This document shows, piece after piece, positions 17,429-26,835 of a DNA stretch of 57,941 nt; positions within the stretch are counted from its first letter, which is position 1; each line of letters opens with the position of its first letter. The position numbers were made by a program, and so were the translations under genes. The notes beneath the pieces were generated by a model. That model was not told the DNA's origin, searched no databases, and saw only the letters and a list, made by a program, of their open reading frames with translations. Source of the stretch: Rubellimicrobium rubrum (GTDB lineage: Bacteria; Pseudomonadota; Alphaproteobacteria; Rhodobacterales; Rhodobacteraceae). The stretch is from the NCBI RefSeq assembly GCF_006152115.1, contig NZ_VDFU01000027.1:1-57941 (forward strand). Reading direction: 5' to 3'.

Positions 17429-18199
17429 TTGGGATCCTCCTCCGGTCACATGGCCGGTCGGATCTCGGCTGAGTCCTGACTCGTGGGGTGAAAGCCTAGA
17501 TCTTAAGTGATGCTGCGCAACAGTTAGGTTGAAGATGCCGACTGCTTCGAAAATCAGCTTCCCAGAGCCCAACACAACCAGTCGTCTGCCGGATCGGCAG
17601 CCGAAAGATCGAGAGGAGCGCGGGCCTGCTGGTAGTCGGCGCAGGGCAGCGTTTCCCTAGGTGTTGCCGCAGGGCATAGACCGTGGGCGCCGCTGTCGGG
17701 CGCATCTTCGGATCTCGTGGTACCTAACCTTGGGGCCGAGTGTCGTCGAGTGGGCAGCGACGAAGGGCCAAACACGCATACCGTGACCTCGCTGTCCGGT
17801 CAGGGCGATCTGCACGGTGACCCCGGACATCGAACAGGCGGTTCCGCCGCATTACCCGCAGAGGTCCAGGACCACGGAGGAGGTCCCCAGGTCAGAGTCG
17901 AGTCGCCATGGTTGAGGATGAGGTCGGTGGCGGGGAGGCCACCGGGCCGGATGATGCGGACAGGGCTGCGAAAGCATGCGTCCGCCGGCACAGACGCGTC
18001 GCGCGTCCCCTATTCGTGGCCGAGCGCGGCTGTGTCACGGACGGCGGTGCCGGCCGGGTGGACCCCCCGACCGCGGGTGGCATCGAGGAAGTCCGCGAGG
18101 GCCAGAAGACCCAGAGCGGAAGGCGCGGTCATGGCGGATCCTTTGGTGGCCGTGTCCCCGCCCTTGTCCGTTCCGGGCTTGCGACAGGCAATCCATTGC
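17429..18199. other. Region without recognisable gene
   Basis: Between the RTX gene and the AI-2E transporter remnant. Frames of 60-290 codons exist on both strands, but they overlap one another and none carries a recognisable domain or convincing ribosome-binding site. It is probably decayed sequence. Confidence 0.45.
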
Positions 18200-18712
18200 A
18201 GGCCCAAGATGGTCGGCCCAGACCTTCCCGTTCAGCAACAGCAGCACGGCGATCCACCGGCCGCTTGGAACCTCGGCCAGCATCAGGAGAATGCAGGTGC
18301 TGAGCGGGACCCTCAGCAGCGCCGCCAGTGTACCTTACAGGCCCGCCCAAGCGGTCAGCGAGAGGATCACCTCAAAGCGCGACAGGTTCAGGGATCGACC
18401 CATCAGGGCAGGTTCCAGCAGGTTGCCATGGATCATCTGGATCGTTGGGACGCCCCGGAGGATCACGGGGAATGGAAGCGGCTCGCCGAACTGTCCAAGC
18501 GGCATGGCCGCGGCCAGTGCGACGGCCAAGATGGAGCCGATGGACGGGTTGACGTTGAGTGCGAAAGTGAGGACCGCCCAGGGTAGAAGCAAAGGCGGGC
18601 TCGACGAAGTTTCATGACGCCGTTGCCTGCCCGCGCCCTCAGAAGTGAGACGAAGGTCTTCACGCCAAAGTACCGCTTGATCGAGACGGAGGCGCGAGGC
18701 GACCTCGATCAC
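18200..18712 (-). pseudogene. AI-2E family transporter, C-terminal remnant
   Basis: Frameshifted pieces of the conserved C-terminal membrane region of the AI-2E (YdiK/TqsA/PerM) exporter family are readable on the minus strand. They run VKTFVSLL, then PSIGSILAVAL, LGQFGEPLPFPVI, GNLLEPALMGRSLNLS and, in another frame, MLAEVPSGRWIAVLL. The order is that of the family, but at least two frame changes and a stop after LTAWAGL break it, and the N-terminal half is absent. Confidence 0.75.
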
Positions 18713-18785
18713 CTTGGCGCCCGAGCCTGTTCCGACTGCGGCAGATGAGAATCCGCCCTTTGGCGTGGAGCGGGCTCTGTGGCTG

Positions 18786-21590
18786 TCACTCCCGATGCTC
18801 TTGGGTACGGCGCATGAAGCTCACGACGTTTCCGCCGCTCAGGATGCCCGCCACCGCGCCGGCCAGATCTGCCATGCGGAATGGCTTGGGAAGGCGGGGT
18901 AGGCCGCCGCTGGCGGAGGGGGCCAGGTCGGCGTAGCCGGTGACGAGAAGCGCCGGAAGGCTGGGGCGGATCTGCCGCAGGCTTTCAACGAGGTCCACGC
19001 CGTTCATCCCCGGCATCAGGAAGTCGGTGACCAGGACGTCGGGCTCGAAGCCCGACCGCATCAAGGCCATCGCCTGACTGCCGCCATTGGCCTCGGTGAC
19101 GTCATAACCCAGGTCCCTGAGCATCTCGGCGGTGCCGGCGCGCACCACGGCTTCGTCGTCCACCAGAAGGATGCGAGCGGCGAACGGCGCCGGCGCCAGC
19201 TCGCGCGGCAGTAATGGCGCGACCACGGGCGCCTCATCGGTCTCGGGAAGCCAGATCTCGGCCCGAGTGCCGAGGCCCAACGAGGAGGACAGGGCAAGCG
19301 TGCCGCCCGACTGCGCCGCCATGCCATGCACCATCGAGAGGCCGAGCCCTGTGCCCTTGCCGATGCCCTTGGTCGAGAAGAACGGCTCGACTGCCCGAGA
19401 CAATGTTTCCTGGTCCATGCCCCCGCCCGTGTCGACCACCGAGAGGCGAACGTATCGGCCGGGTGCCAGGCCCGTGGGATGGTTAGCACCAACCTGCTCG
19501 CCCTGGGCGGACATGGTGAGCCTGCCGCCCCCAGGCATGGCATCCCGGGCGTTGAGGGCGAGGTTGAGGAGCGCGAGCTCAAGCTGGTTGGAGTCGACCT
19601 TGGCCGCAGGCAAGCCGTCCTCCACCTGGACAGAGACCGTGATCTGTGGCCCGATCGAGCGCTGGATCAGTTCCGTCATGCCATGGAGGAGCGCGCCGAC
19701 GTCCACAGGCCGCGCTTCTAGATGGCTGCGACGGGCAAAGGCCAGGAGGCGGGTCACCAGCACGCAAGCCCTCTCGGCCGCCTCCAGGCCACCGCGGATC
19801 AGGCGCAGGGTGCGCTCGTCGCCATCAAGCTTCTTCTGTGCCCGTTCGAGCGAGCCAACAATCGGGGTAAGGAGATTGTTGAAGTCGTGGGCTACCCCGC
19901 CCGTGAGCTGTCCCATCGTGTCGAGCTTGCGCATCTCGTGCAGCTGCGCCTGCGCCGCCTCGCGCTCGACCATCTCGGCTCGGAGGTGGCTCGCAGCAGC
20001 CTCCAGCTCTGCTGTGCGCTCGGCGACGCGCGCCTCCAGCTCCGCGTTGAAGGAACGCAGGCGCTCCTCCGTTCGGATCCGCTCGATGGCGAGCGCTACA
20101 TAATGGCAGATGGTGTGGAGGAGGGTGAGGTCCTCCTGGCTGAATCGCTCGTCCGAGCGGCGCCCAAAGGCCAAGGTCCCCAGGAGGTTGTCATCGACCA
20201 CGAGCGGCGTGCAGGTATAATCCGTGATCCCGATCGGCTTGAGGTACACCGACAGAGGCTCCTCCGAGACGAGGGCGTCGGCCAAGTGCCGGGGCTGGCG
20301 ATCGCTGGCCACCGTGCCACAGATCGTCTGGCCCAGGCGGATGCGGCTCACGTCGCGAAGCGTGGCCTCGTCGAGCCCGTTCTGGGCCACGAGGAGCAGG
20401 TCTCCTTCCCCGGTCAGGCGGTAGTTGAGGAAGACGTCGAGGCGCAGGGGACCGGCGATCAGCCCGAAGATGTCGGCCACCATGGCGGCGGGATTGCCCG
20501 AGGTCAGGAGCCGCGCCGCGGCCTCCCCCAGGAGTGCGATCCGCTCCTCACTGCGGCGCGCGCCCGTGATGTCGCGCGAAGCGGAAAGGAGCTTCTCCGG
20601 CGCCCCCTCCGCGTCAAGAATGGGGCTGACCGAGACATCCCACCACTTGGGCGTACCCTTTGCCGTCGGGCAGAAGGCTTGGAAGCGCCCGATGCCGCCG
20701 GCCAGCGCATCATCGATGGCAGCGCGTACCTTGGGCCGGTCGTCCGGCTTCCAGAACGACAGCCAGTCAGCGCCCTTGAGTTGGCGGTCGAAGTCGTCGA
20801 TCTCCATGGCGCAAAGGCCGCCCTCGGAGAAGAACTCGAGCCGGGCATCAAGGGTCATGAGCTTGACGCAGTCGGGCGAGGCCGCGAGGACCCGGCGGTT
20901 GAACTCGTCGCTCGCCCGGAGAGCTTCGGACGAGTTCGCGCGTTCCTCGGCGCGGGCCATGGCGAGGCCGAAGCGGGCGGCGACGCCCAGCAGAAGCAGC
21001 CCGAGGACACCAGCTGCATAGGTGAGCCATCGCGACCTGAGCGCCGCCTCGTCGGCTCGGGCGCTCCGCTCCCGGAGCAGACGCTCTTCCTCGGCGATGA
21101 TCACGTCGATCTGCTGGCGCGCGCGCTCCATGGCATCCCGGCCAGTCCCAGAGCTGATGAGAGCCAAGGCATCCGAGCGCCGCCCCACCTGCTCCAAGCC
21201 GACAACGTCCTCAAGGATGTCCAGCCGCTCATGGGCGAGCGCGTGGAAGCGAGTGAGGTTCTCCTGCTGGCTGGGGTTGTCGCTGGTGAGCCGAAGCAGT
21301 TCACCCGTCAGGTCGTCGAGCGTCTTGTGCGCCTGCTCGTTCATGTCGAGATAGGCCGGATTCTGGGTCAACAGATAGCCGCGCTGGCCGGTCTCGGCGT
21401 CCAGGAGAGCCGCAAGCAGGCGCTGCGCCTGGGCAATGACCTCGACCGTATGGATCCGCCAGCCTTCGGCCTCCTGCCGTGCCTTATCCTGACGAAGACT
21501 GACAAGGAAGAGCGCTGCCAGGAGCACCAGAAGACCCAAAAGGCCCGGCAACCCAGAACGCAAGGAGAAGGGCATCTCGGTCCTCATCAT
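18786..21590 (-). CDS. Membrane hybrid histidine kinase (CHASE3-PAS-GAF-HK-REC)
   Basis: A 934-residue sensor. It has TM1 (about 13-31), a CHASE3-like periplasmic helical domain (about 40-185, with DAETGQRGYLLT), TM2 (about 188-207), PAS (about 225-345), GAF (about 350-505) and a coiled coil (505-555). The HisKA phosphoacceptor is His568 in GGVAHDFNNLLTP. The ATPase N-box is NLALNARDAMPGGG, with DTGGGM and GTGLGLSMVHG. A C-terminal receiver has Asp856 in VTDFLMPGMNG and Lys902. It is a complete blue-light-independent, cytosol-signalling hybrid kinase: the PAS lacks the LOV cysteine motif. The start at 21590 is used, but an ATG at 21575 has a better-spaced GAGG. It stands alone with no adjacent regulator gene, so its output is unknown. 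Confidence 0.88.
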   Translation of the reverse strand: MMRTEMPFSLRSGLPGLLGLLVLLAALFLVSLRQDKARQEAEGWRIHTVEVIAQAQRLLAALLDAETGQRGYLLTQNPAYLDMNEQAHKTLDDLTGELLRLTSDNPSQQENLTRFHALAHERLDILEDVVGLEQVGRRSDALALISSGTGRDAMERARQQIDVIIAEEERLLRERSARADEAALRSRWLTYAAGVLGLLLLGVAARFGLAMARAEERANSSEALRASDEFNRRVLAASPDCVKLMTLDARLEFFSEGGLCAMEIDDFDRQLKGADWLSFWKPDDRPKVRAAIDDALAGGIGRFQAFCPTAKGTPKWWDVSVSPILDAEGAPEKLLSASRDITGARRSEERIALLGEAAARLLTSGNPAAMVADIFGLIAGPLRLDVFLNYRLTGEGDLLLVAQNGLDEATLRDVSRIRLGQTICGTVASDRQPRHLADALVSEEPLSVYLKPIGITDYTCTPLVVDDNLLGTLAFGRRSDERFSQEDLTLLHTICHYVALAIERIRTEERLRSFNAELEARVAERTAELEAAASHLRAEMVEREAAQAQLHEMRKLDTMGQLTGGVAHDFNNLLTPIVGSLERAQKKLDGDERTLRLIRGGLEAAERACVLVTRLLAFARRSHLEARPVDVGALLHGMTELIQRSIGPQITVSVQVEDGLPAAKVDSNQLELALLNLALNARDAMPGGGRLTMSAQGEQVGANHPTGLAPGRYVRLSVVDTGGGMDQETLSRAVEPFFSTKGIGKGTGLGLSMVHGMAAQSGGTLALSSSLGLGTRAEIWLPETDEAPVVAPLLPRELAPAPFAARILLVDDEAVVRAGTAEMLRDLGYDVTEANGGSQAMALMRSGFEPDVLVTDFLMPGMNGVDLVESLRQIRPSLPALLVTGYADLAPSASGGLPRLPKPFRMADLAGAVAGILSGGNVVSFMRRTQEHRE

Positions 21591-21773
21591 GCAGGGAAGT
21601 CGAACAGGCAGCTGAGACCCGAAAGGAAAAGCGGGCCCGACGTTCGACGGGCCTTTAACCGACTCTGGTCAAGAATCCACTCTTTTCTGGGCCTCAGGGT
21701 CGCAACACTATGACGCACCGAATGGGGGTGATCGGCAGAGCGGGGTCCAACGATCGTCGGCGGATGAGTTGGG

Positions 21774-22050
21774 TTACAAGCCGAAGCGGCGGGGCTGGAA
21801 GCGACGGGTCTGATTGGAGCAGATGAGGGCGCATCCGAGGGGGACCAAGGCTCCGTGGATGTCGCTACGATGCTCGTGAGCCGGATCCCGAGGCGACGGA
21901 AGCGGCTGAGCCAAGCAACCGTCCGTTCCACCACCTACCGAGTTCGACCAAGCCCTTGGCTCGTCTCCACGCCGCACCGCGCGATGCGGGGCCGGATGGA
22001 GCGGGCGCGGCATTCTCTGCGGCAGCGCCGGCGGTCGGCTGGCCCGGTTC
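21774..22050 (-). mobile_element. IS5-family transposase, C-terminal remnant
   Basis: The minus strand encodes, in broken frames, RRCRRECRARSIRPRIARCGVETSQGLGR, then VVERTVAWLSRFRRLGIR, then EHRSDIHGALVPLGCALICSNQ. These match the C-terminal signature of IS5-type transposases (GRHRWVVERTLAWL...RLxIRYERRxDIHxAFxxLxCALIC). The Trp before VVERT is replaced by TAG and a frameshift follows. The N-terminal two thirds are missing. Confidence 0.75.
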
Positions 22051-22151
22051 CGGTCTGGACCGGCCTTATCTGGTGGCGGCTCATAGCCTCGATGACGGAG
22101 TCCAGCCCCCAGAAATCCTGGGTGCCGTTTTGATCCACCATCGGCCGGGAG

Positions 22152-22338
22152 ATGCCACCCTGATGCCGAGAGACCGAAGGAGCGCATGGTCGTCGTCGCT
22201 GGGCCGGACCTGCTTGGTGCCGCAGCCTGCTTCCCCGCGGCGAACCCGCGCGGCAAGACCCACTTGGACGCTCTCGACGGCGAGAGACCCCTTGGCCAGG
22301 GCCCGACCGAGGGCTCCCTGGGCGCCGGTGGCGATCAT
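22152..22338 (-). pseudogene. NmrA-like NAD(P)-binding protein, N-terminal remnant
   Basis: A short minus-strand piece beginning MIATGAQGALGRALAKG, with later VRPSDDDHALLRSL, resembles the Rossmann start of NmrA/QorB-like reductases (VTGATGxLGRxV...DYDDxxxLxxAL). It is fused into the IS5 remnant and has no continuation. The assignment is tentative. Confidence 0.35.
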
Positions 22339-22387
22339 GGTTCTCGTGTCGAACCGAGCTGACCATCTGGGTTGCAGGCGGCAAGGC

Positions 22388-23203
22388 TCAGAGCCCGAAC
22401 ATGGCACGCAGGCTGCCCTGGAAGTCGGCGTCGCCCTCTGCGCTGCGGCGGGCCAGGAGGGCCTCGGCATCCGAGCCGGCGACATAGCGGAGCTGGTCCG
22501 AGCCGTCCGTCGCCGCCCGGAGGATCGTCGCGGCCACAGCAAGAGGATCCGAGCCCGAGGCCTGCCCGGCGGCCGTGCTCGCCATCAGGCGCTCGACCAG
22601 GGGCTGGTACTCGGTGAGGCGCTCGTCGTTGCTGAAGACGAGGGAACGGTCGACAAAGTCGGTCCGGACCATGCCGGGCTCCACGATCTTCACACGAACC
22701 CCGATTGCGGCCATCTCGAAGCTCAGGGCCTCGGACAGGCCTTCCACCGCGAACTTGGTGCCGTGGTAAAGCGCGCCGAGCGGAAAGGCGATCCGGCCGC
22801 CCATCGAGCTGACGTTGACGATCAAGCCCGCCCGGTTGGCACGAAAGTGCGGGATCAGCGCCTTCGTGACCCGCAGGACGCCCAGGACGTTGGTGTCGAA
22901 CTGCCGACGGACCGTGTCCATCGGCGTGGCCTCGAGCGGACCGTAGGCGCCGACGCCCGCGTTGTTTAGCAGGACATCGATCCGGCCGAAGTGGTCGAGG
23001 CCCTGGGCGACGGCGGCGTCCACAGTGGCCTCGTCCGTCACGTCGAGCCTTGCCACGAGCACGCGGTCGAGGTCCGACAAATCCGCTTCGCGTTCGGGCG
23101 AGCGCATGGTGGCGACGACGTTCCAGCCTTGGGACTGGAACAGCCGGGCCGTAGCCCGGCCGATGCCGCTGGACGCGCCGGTAATCAGGATGGTGTTCGT
23201 CAT
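22388..23203 (-). CDS. Short-chain dehydrogenase/reductase
   Basis: A 271-residue classical SDR. It has the cofactor motif TGASSGIG (residues 8-15), NNAGVGAYGP (about 87-96), a catalytic serine in VNVSSMGG (about 132-139), the YxxxK motif in YHGTKFA (about 151-157) and PGMVRTDF after the active site. Arg33 in TMRSPE favours NADP(H). It should oxidise or reduce a small alcohol or ketone; the substrate is unknown. It is divergent from a LysR gene with a 103-bp shared control region, and LysR/SDR pairs of this kind usually mean the regulator controls the SDR. Confidence 0.9.
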   Translation of the reverse strand: MTNTILITGASSGIGRATARLFQSQGWNVVATMRSPEREADLSDLDRVLVARLDVTDEATVDAAVAQGLDHFGRIDVLLNNAGVGAYGPLEATPMDTVRRQFDTNVLGVLRVTKALIPHFRANRAGLIVNVSSMGGRIAFPLGALYHGTKFAVEGLSEALSFEMAAIGVRVKIVEPGMVRTDFVDRSLVFSNDERLTEYQPLVERLMASTAAGQASGSDPLAVAATILRAATDGSDQLRYVAGSDAEALLARRSAEGDADFQGSLRAMFGL

Positions 23204-23243
23204 GAGGGTGGCTCCTTGCTACGGGGGCCGGTCCGGCCCTTGG

Positions 23244-23277
23244 TCCGCAACATCTGGCAATTGACCGTTCCGCAACA
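23244..23277. promoter_or_regulatory. Direct repeat in SDR/LysR divergent promoter
   Basis: The 9-mer TCCGCAACA occurs twice (23244-23252 and 23269-23277) with a 25-bp period inside the 103-bp divergent gap, consistent with tandem regulator contacts. Position only; no family-specific consensus was matched. Confidence 0.35.
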
Positions 23278-23306
23278 ATCGTGCTCAGAGCGCATGAAGG
23301 GATGAG

Positions 23307-24209
23307 TTGGATTCAGCAATGCGGCAGGCCGGCCTCGCGCATCTCGTCAGCTTCCTGGCCATCGCAGAGCACGGGAGCTTCCGGAAGGCTGCCGAGGCTC
23401 TGGGCCAGTCGCCCTCGGCGCTCAGCCACGCAGTCCGAGGGCTGGAGGAACGGCTGGGACAGCGTCTCCTGAACCGGACCACGCGCAGCTTGGCGCTGAC
23501 CGATGCCGGGCGGCTGCTCCTCGCGCGGGTTGGGCCCGCCATGCGGACAATCCAGGACGCCCAGGCTGAACTGGCCGAGGCGAGCGACCACCTGAGGGGC
23601 AGGATCCGTATCAACGCGATGGAGAGCGGCGCGATGGCCCTTTTGCGCTCGGCAGTGGCCCACTTCGCGCACCATCATCCCGAGGTGGAGATCGAGATCG
23701 TTACCGACACTTCCTTGGTCGACATCGTCGCTGCGGGCTTTGACGCCGGGGTGCGGCTGCGCGAGGCGGTGCCGCTCGACATGGTGGCCGTGCCCATCGG
23801 ACCGGAGGCCGCCTTTGCGGTCGTGGCCGCGCCCGGCTACCTGAGTGTAATCCCCCCGCCCGCGTCGCCAGCGGACTTGGCGCGGCATCGCGGCATCCGA
23901 CTGCGCTTCCCAGGCGGAGTGATCAGCCGATGGGAGTTCGAGCGGCGGGGCGAGGCGGCCGTGTTCGATCCTCCCTCCGGCCTGACGCTCGACAGCCTGA
24001 ACGTGGTCGTCGAGGCGGCGCTGCAGGAGCTTGGTCTCGCTTGGGTGCCGCTCGACCTCGTGGCCGATCATATCGCCGCCGGGCGCCTTGTTCGCATGTT
24101 GGAGGAGTGGTCGCCTGCCTTCCCGGGCCTGTGCCTTTACTACCCGAGCCAAAGACATCATGCGAAGGCGCTGTCGGAATTCATCCGGCGTGCGCGACAC
24201 GAGTCTTAA
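23307..24209 (+). CDS. LysR-type regulator divergent from the SDR
   Basis: A 300-residue LysR-type regulator. The HTH is at about residues 12-65 ([53 protein letters not shown]), and the effector-binding domain starts near [14 protein letters not shown]. The subgroup with [23 protein letters not shown] is the CrgA/AaeR-like clade often found beside SDRs or quinone reductases. A TTG at 23307 has GAAGG six bases upstream; the ATG at 23319 is the alternative and changes only four residues. It probably represses or activates the divergent SDR. Confidence 0.9.
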   Translation: MDSAMRQAGLAHLVSFLAIAEHGSFRKAAEALGQSPSALSHAVRGLEERLGQRLLNRTTRSLALTDAGRLLLARVGPAMRTIQDAQAELAEASDHLRGRIRINAMESGAMALLRSAVAHFAHHHPEVEIEIVTDTSLVDIVAAGFDAGVRLREAVPLDMVAVPIGPEAAFAVVAAPGYLSVIPPPASPADLARHRGIRLRFPGGVISRWEFERRGEAAVFDPPSGLTLDSLNVVVEAALQELGLAWVPLDLVADHIAAGRLVRMLEEWSPAFPGLCLYYPSQRHHAKALSEFIRRARHES

Positions 24210-24628
24210 CGGAGGGCAGCGCATCCGGCGTAGGTGTCGCGCCGACCTGTTTCGCATGAGGAAAGCTGGACCGGTTCTTGGTGAAGCTCCGGAGGTTTGC
24301 CTCATGTCGGACGGACCTCAATCCAGCCTCGCTCTTGGTCGCGAACCAAGGCAGAGCTCGGTCGATATCGGCCGGCGCAATTGTAATCGAGCTTTTCGCC
24401 CGGCCGACACCGAAGATGCTGGATGTGCGATTGACGTCGCCGCTGAACTTCGCATCCTCCAAGACCACACTCCCCGGCGGATCGCCCGCCGGTCGTCTAG
24501 TGCACCCTCACTTTGCGCGGCGGATGCTATCGTACGTGTCTCCATGGGTCGTGCAGTCCCGTATCCATCATCTCCTTGGTATGTCTTGGTCTGACCTCTC
24601 GCTTGGAATGTCCCGATGCTCCACGAAA
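24210..24628. other. Intergenic region without recognisable gene
   Basis: Frames on both strands are short and show no motifs or credible ribosome-binding sites. Nothing supported is seen here. Confidence 0.5.
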
Positions 24629-24653
24629 GGCCGGGCCCGGTATGAGCCCGGCC
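24629..24653 (-). terminator. Hairpin after serine hydrolase gene
   Basis: Perfect 8-bp GC inverted repeat GGCCGGGC / GCCCGGCC with a 9-nt loop, 15 bp beyond the stop of the minus-strand serine hydrolase operon. It lacks a clear U-tract. Confidence 0.5.
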
Positions 24654-24668
24654 CGGCCGGCTCGTCGA

Positions 24669-26786
24669 TCAGTAATGCAGGCCCCAGCTGATGAGATCGT
24701 AGGCCCAGGCCACCCAGAGCAGGAGCAGGGCCGCCGCCAGCAGGATCCCTCCCCAGAGCCGGTGACCCCAGCCGCGCGTTCCTGTCCAGGCCCGGGACGC
24801 TTCCCGGGCGGCGGACAGGGCCAAGCCACCGAAGATGACCGGCGTCAGAATCTGTAGGCTCCGCAGCAACGGGTCGAGCGGGCCTCCCAGCAGGGCGAGC
24901 CGCGAAAGCCCGAGCCCGATGAAGGCCACCCATCCTACGACAGCCAGCAGCACGAGCCAGGAAAAGCCATGGGTCATCCGTCTGCCCCACAGGTCTTTTC
25001 CCCGAAGGGGCTGCGGCACGCCATGCCGCCACCGAGCCACGGCTCCGGCCGGCCAAGCCAACGCGCTCAGGGCCACCACGAGGAGCGAGGTCATGACCGC
25101 CGGCAACAGCCATGCCGGATCGCGCCACCAAGGCACGCGGTCGAAGACAAGGAACGGTGACGCGGCGTCATAGCTGATCCGGACGACCTTCCCGTTCTCC
25201 ACCACCGCGGCCACTCGCGTGTCGCCTGGGGCATTGCCCCAGACATTGGGCTCGGTCTCGACCCAATGCTGCGGCTGGTCGGCGGTCCCGGGGAAGGCGG
25301 GCGCGGACAGGCTGCCCTCCTCGTCGACGGCGAGACGCACCGGGGCCACGAGGTCGAGGATGCTCAGGAAGGTGGTGGGAGAGCCTCGGCTCGCGACGTA
25401 GCGGCCCGCCATCTGCGCTGCGTGTTCGGCTGACGTCGCGGCGTCGATGCGCTCCTCGGTCCTGGGAGGCGCGGGGAAGTAGCGATCCGCAAACTCCTGC
25501 AGGAGAGCCGCCCGGATGGCGTGGGCCGTTCCCGGCGTGCCGTTGCTGTTCACGGCGACGAAGAGACCCACGTCTTCAGCTGGGAACAGCATGAGCTGCG
25601 AATGGCTGAACTCCGTGTCGCCCGCATGACCGATGGCGCGGCGGCCGTTGACCTCCTGCTCGTAGAAGCCCAGCGCCATGCCGTTAAGCGGCGGCACGAG
25701 CCGGGTAGTCGTGTCGTGCATGAGCGCAGCCGTTTCCGGGCGCAGGAGCCCCCGGCCGTCCTCCAGATGCGCGATCATGAAGCGGCCCATGTCGGCGCCC
25801 GAGGCGGCCAGACTGCCCGCCGGGGCCGGGACCACGATCTCGTAAGGCTGCGCCTTGCCCGAGGCGACGTCATAGCTCTGCGACACGAGCGGTTGGAGAT
25901 CCTCCGGCAAAGGCTGGCGGAAGCTCGAACGCGCCATCCCAAGGCGGGCGAAGACATGACGCTCTATATAGTCGTCGAAGCTCAGGCCCGAAGCACGCTC
26001 GACCAGATGGGCGGCGAGAGCGGTGCCGTAGTTGGAGTAGGCAGGCGTCGTGCCCGGCGGGAAGATGCGGGGCGGCAGGTTCTCGCGGAGGTATGTCTCC
26101 ATTGGGACGACGTGCGAAGGATCGTCGGTGATGAGGTGGCGCAGGCTCTCGGCGAAGCCCGCCGTGTGGGTCATCAGGTGGCGCAGGGTGATGGGCTGGC
26201 CATCGAAGGGCGGGATGGTGAAGCCGATGTACTGGTTCACGTCGGTGTCGAGATCGAGCGCGCCCAGTTCCACCTGCTGCATGACGGCCGTCCAGGTCAC
26301 GAGCTTGGAGACCGAGCCCACGCGGAACAGCGTGTCCTGCGCCAGGACAGGTGTTCCGGCCGCCACGTCGGCCAGACCGTAGCCCTTCTGGAGCAGGACC
26401 TCGCCGTCGCGCACAACGACAGCCACGGCGCCCGCCACGTCGCCGCGCGCCAGCGCGAAGGGCATGAACCCGTCGAGCCAGGACTCCAGATCCGCCCGGT
26501 TGAGAGGAGTGGCCTGCGGCTGGATCTCGGGAGCTACGGCGGCCGATGCGTTGAGGCCTTCGGGGTGAGCGCCCGATGGCTCGACCTCCGGTGCCTGCGC
26601 GAACCCGGGCGCGGCTGCGCCGAGCGCGAGCAGGCCACCGGCGGTCACACTGCGGAGCCGGCTGGTCCAAGCTGGCGTCACGAGGAATGGCAGGGCGGAC
26701 TGCCTAGCGAGTGACGTCGTGCTACGGATGGTCTTCGCGGAAAGGTCCGGGGTAGTCTGCGCGGCAAGATCAGTGGTGACAGCCAT
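24669..26786 (-). CDS. Membrane-anchored serine hydrolase (beta-lactamase/PBP family)
   Basis: A 705-residue protein. A long N-terminal segment with a hydrophobic stretch (about 45-63) ending in APGFAQAP exports the catalytic domain. The class C beta-lactamase-like domain (about 100-440) has the SxxK motif Ser158-Val-Ser-Lys161, the YxN motif Tyr250-Ser-Asn252 and IGHAGDTEF in the position of the third motif. A linker domain follows, then four transmembrane helices in the last 150 residues. Such fusions are peptidase or esterase-like rather than proven beta-lactamases. The start at 26786 has GGAGG seven bases upstream, preferred to an ATG 33 bases earlier. It lies 49 bp after a histidine kinase gene in the same operon, suggesting a role in cell-wall or envelope response. 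Confidence 0.88.
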   Translation of the reverse strand: MAVTTDLAAQTTPDLSAKTIRSTTSLARQSALPFLVTPAWTSRLRSVTAGGLLALGAAAPGFAQAPEVEPSGAHPEGLNASAAVAPEIQPQATPLNRADLESWLDGFMPFALARGDVAGAVAVVVRDGEVLLQKGYGLADVAAGTPVLAQDTLFRVGSVSKLVTWTAVMQQVELGALDLDTDVNQYIGFTIPPFDGQPITLRHLMTHTAGFAESLRHLITDDPSHVVPMETYLRENLPPRIFPPGTTPAYSNYGTALAAHLVERASGLSFDDYIERHVFARLGMARSSFRQPLPEDLQPLVSQSYDVASGKAQPYEIVVPAPAGSLAASGADMGRFMIAHLEDGRGLLRPETAALMHDTTTRLVPPLNGMALGFYEQEVNGRRAIGHAGDTEFSHSQLMLFPAEDVGLFVAVNSNGTPGTAHAIRAALLQEFADRYFPAPPRTEERIDAATSAEHAAQMAGRYVASRGSPTTFLSILDLVAPVRLAVDEEGSLSAPAFPGTADQPQHWVETEPNVWGNAPGDTRVAAVVENGKVVRISYDAASPFLVFDRVPWWRDPAWLLPAVMTSLLVVALSALAWPAGAVARWRHGVPQPLRGKDLWGRRMTHGFSWLVLLAVVGWVAFIGLGLSRLALLGGPLDPLLRSLQILTPVIFGGLALSAAREASRAWTGTRGWGHRLWGGILLAAALLLLWVAWAYDLISWGLHY

Positions 26787-26835
26787 GGTTTGGCCTCCGA
26801 TCGACTGAGGAAGCCTCACCGCTAGGACTCGAACC

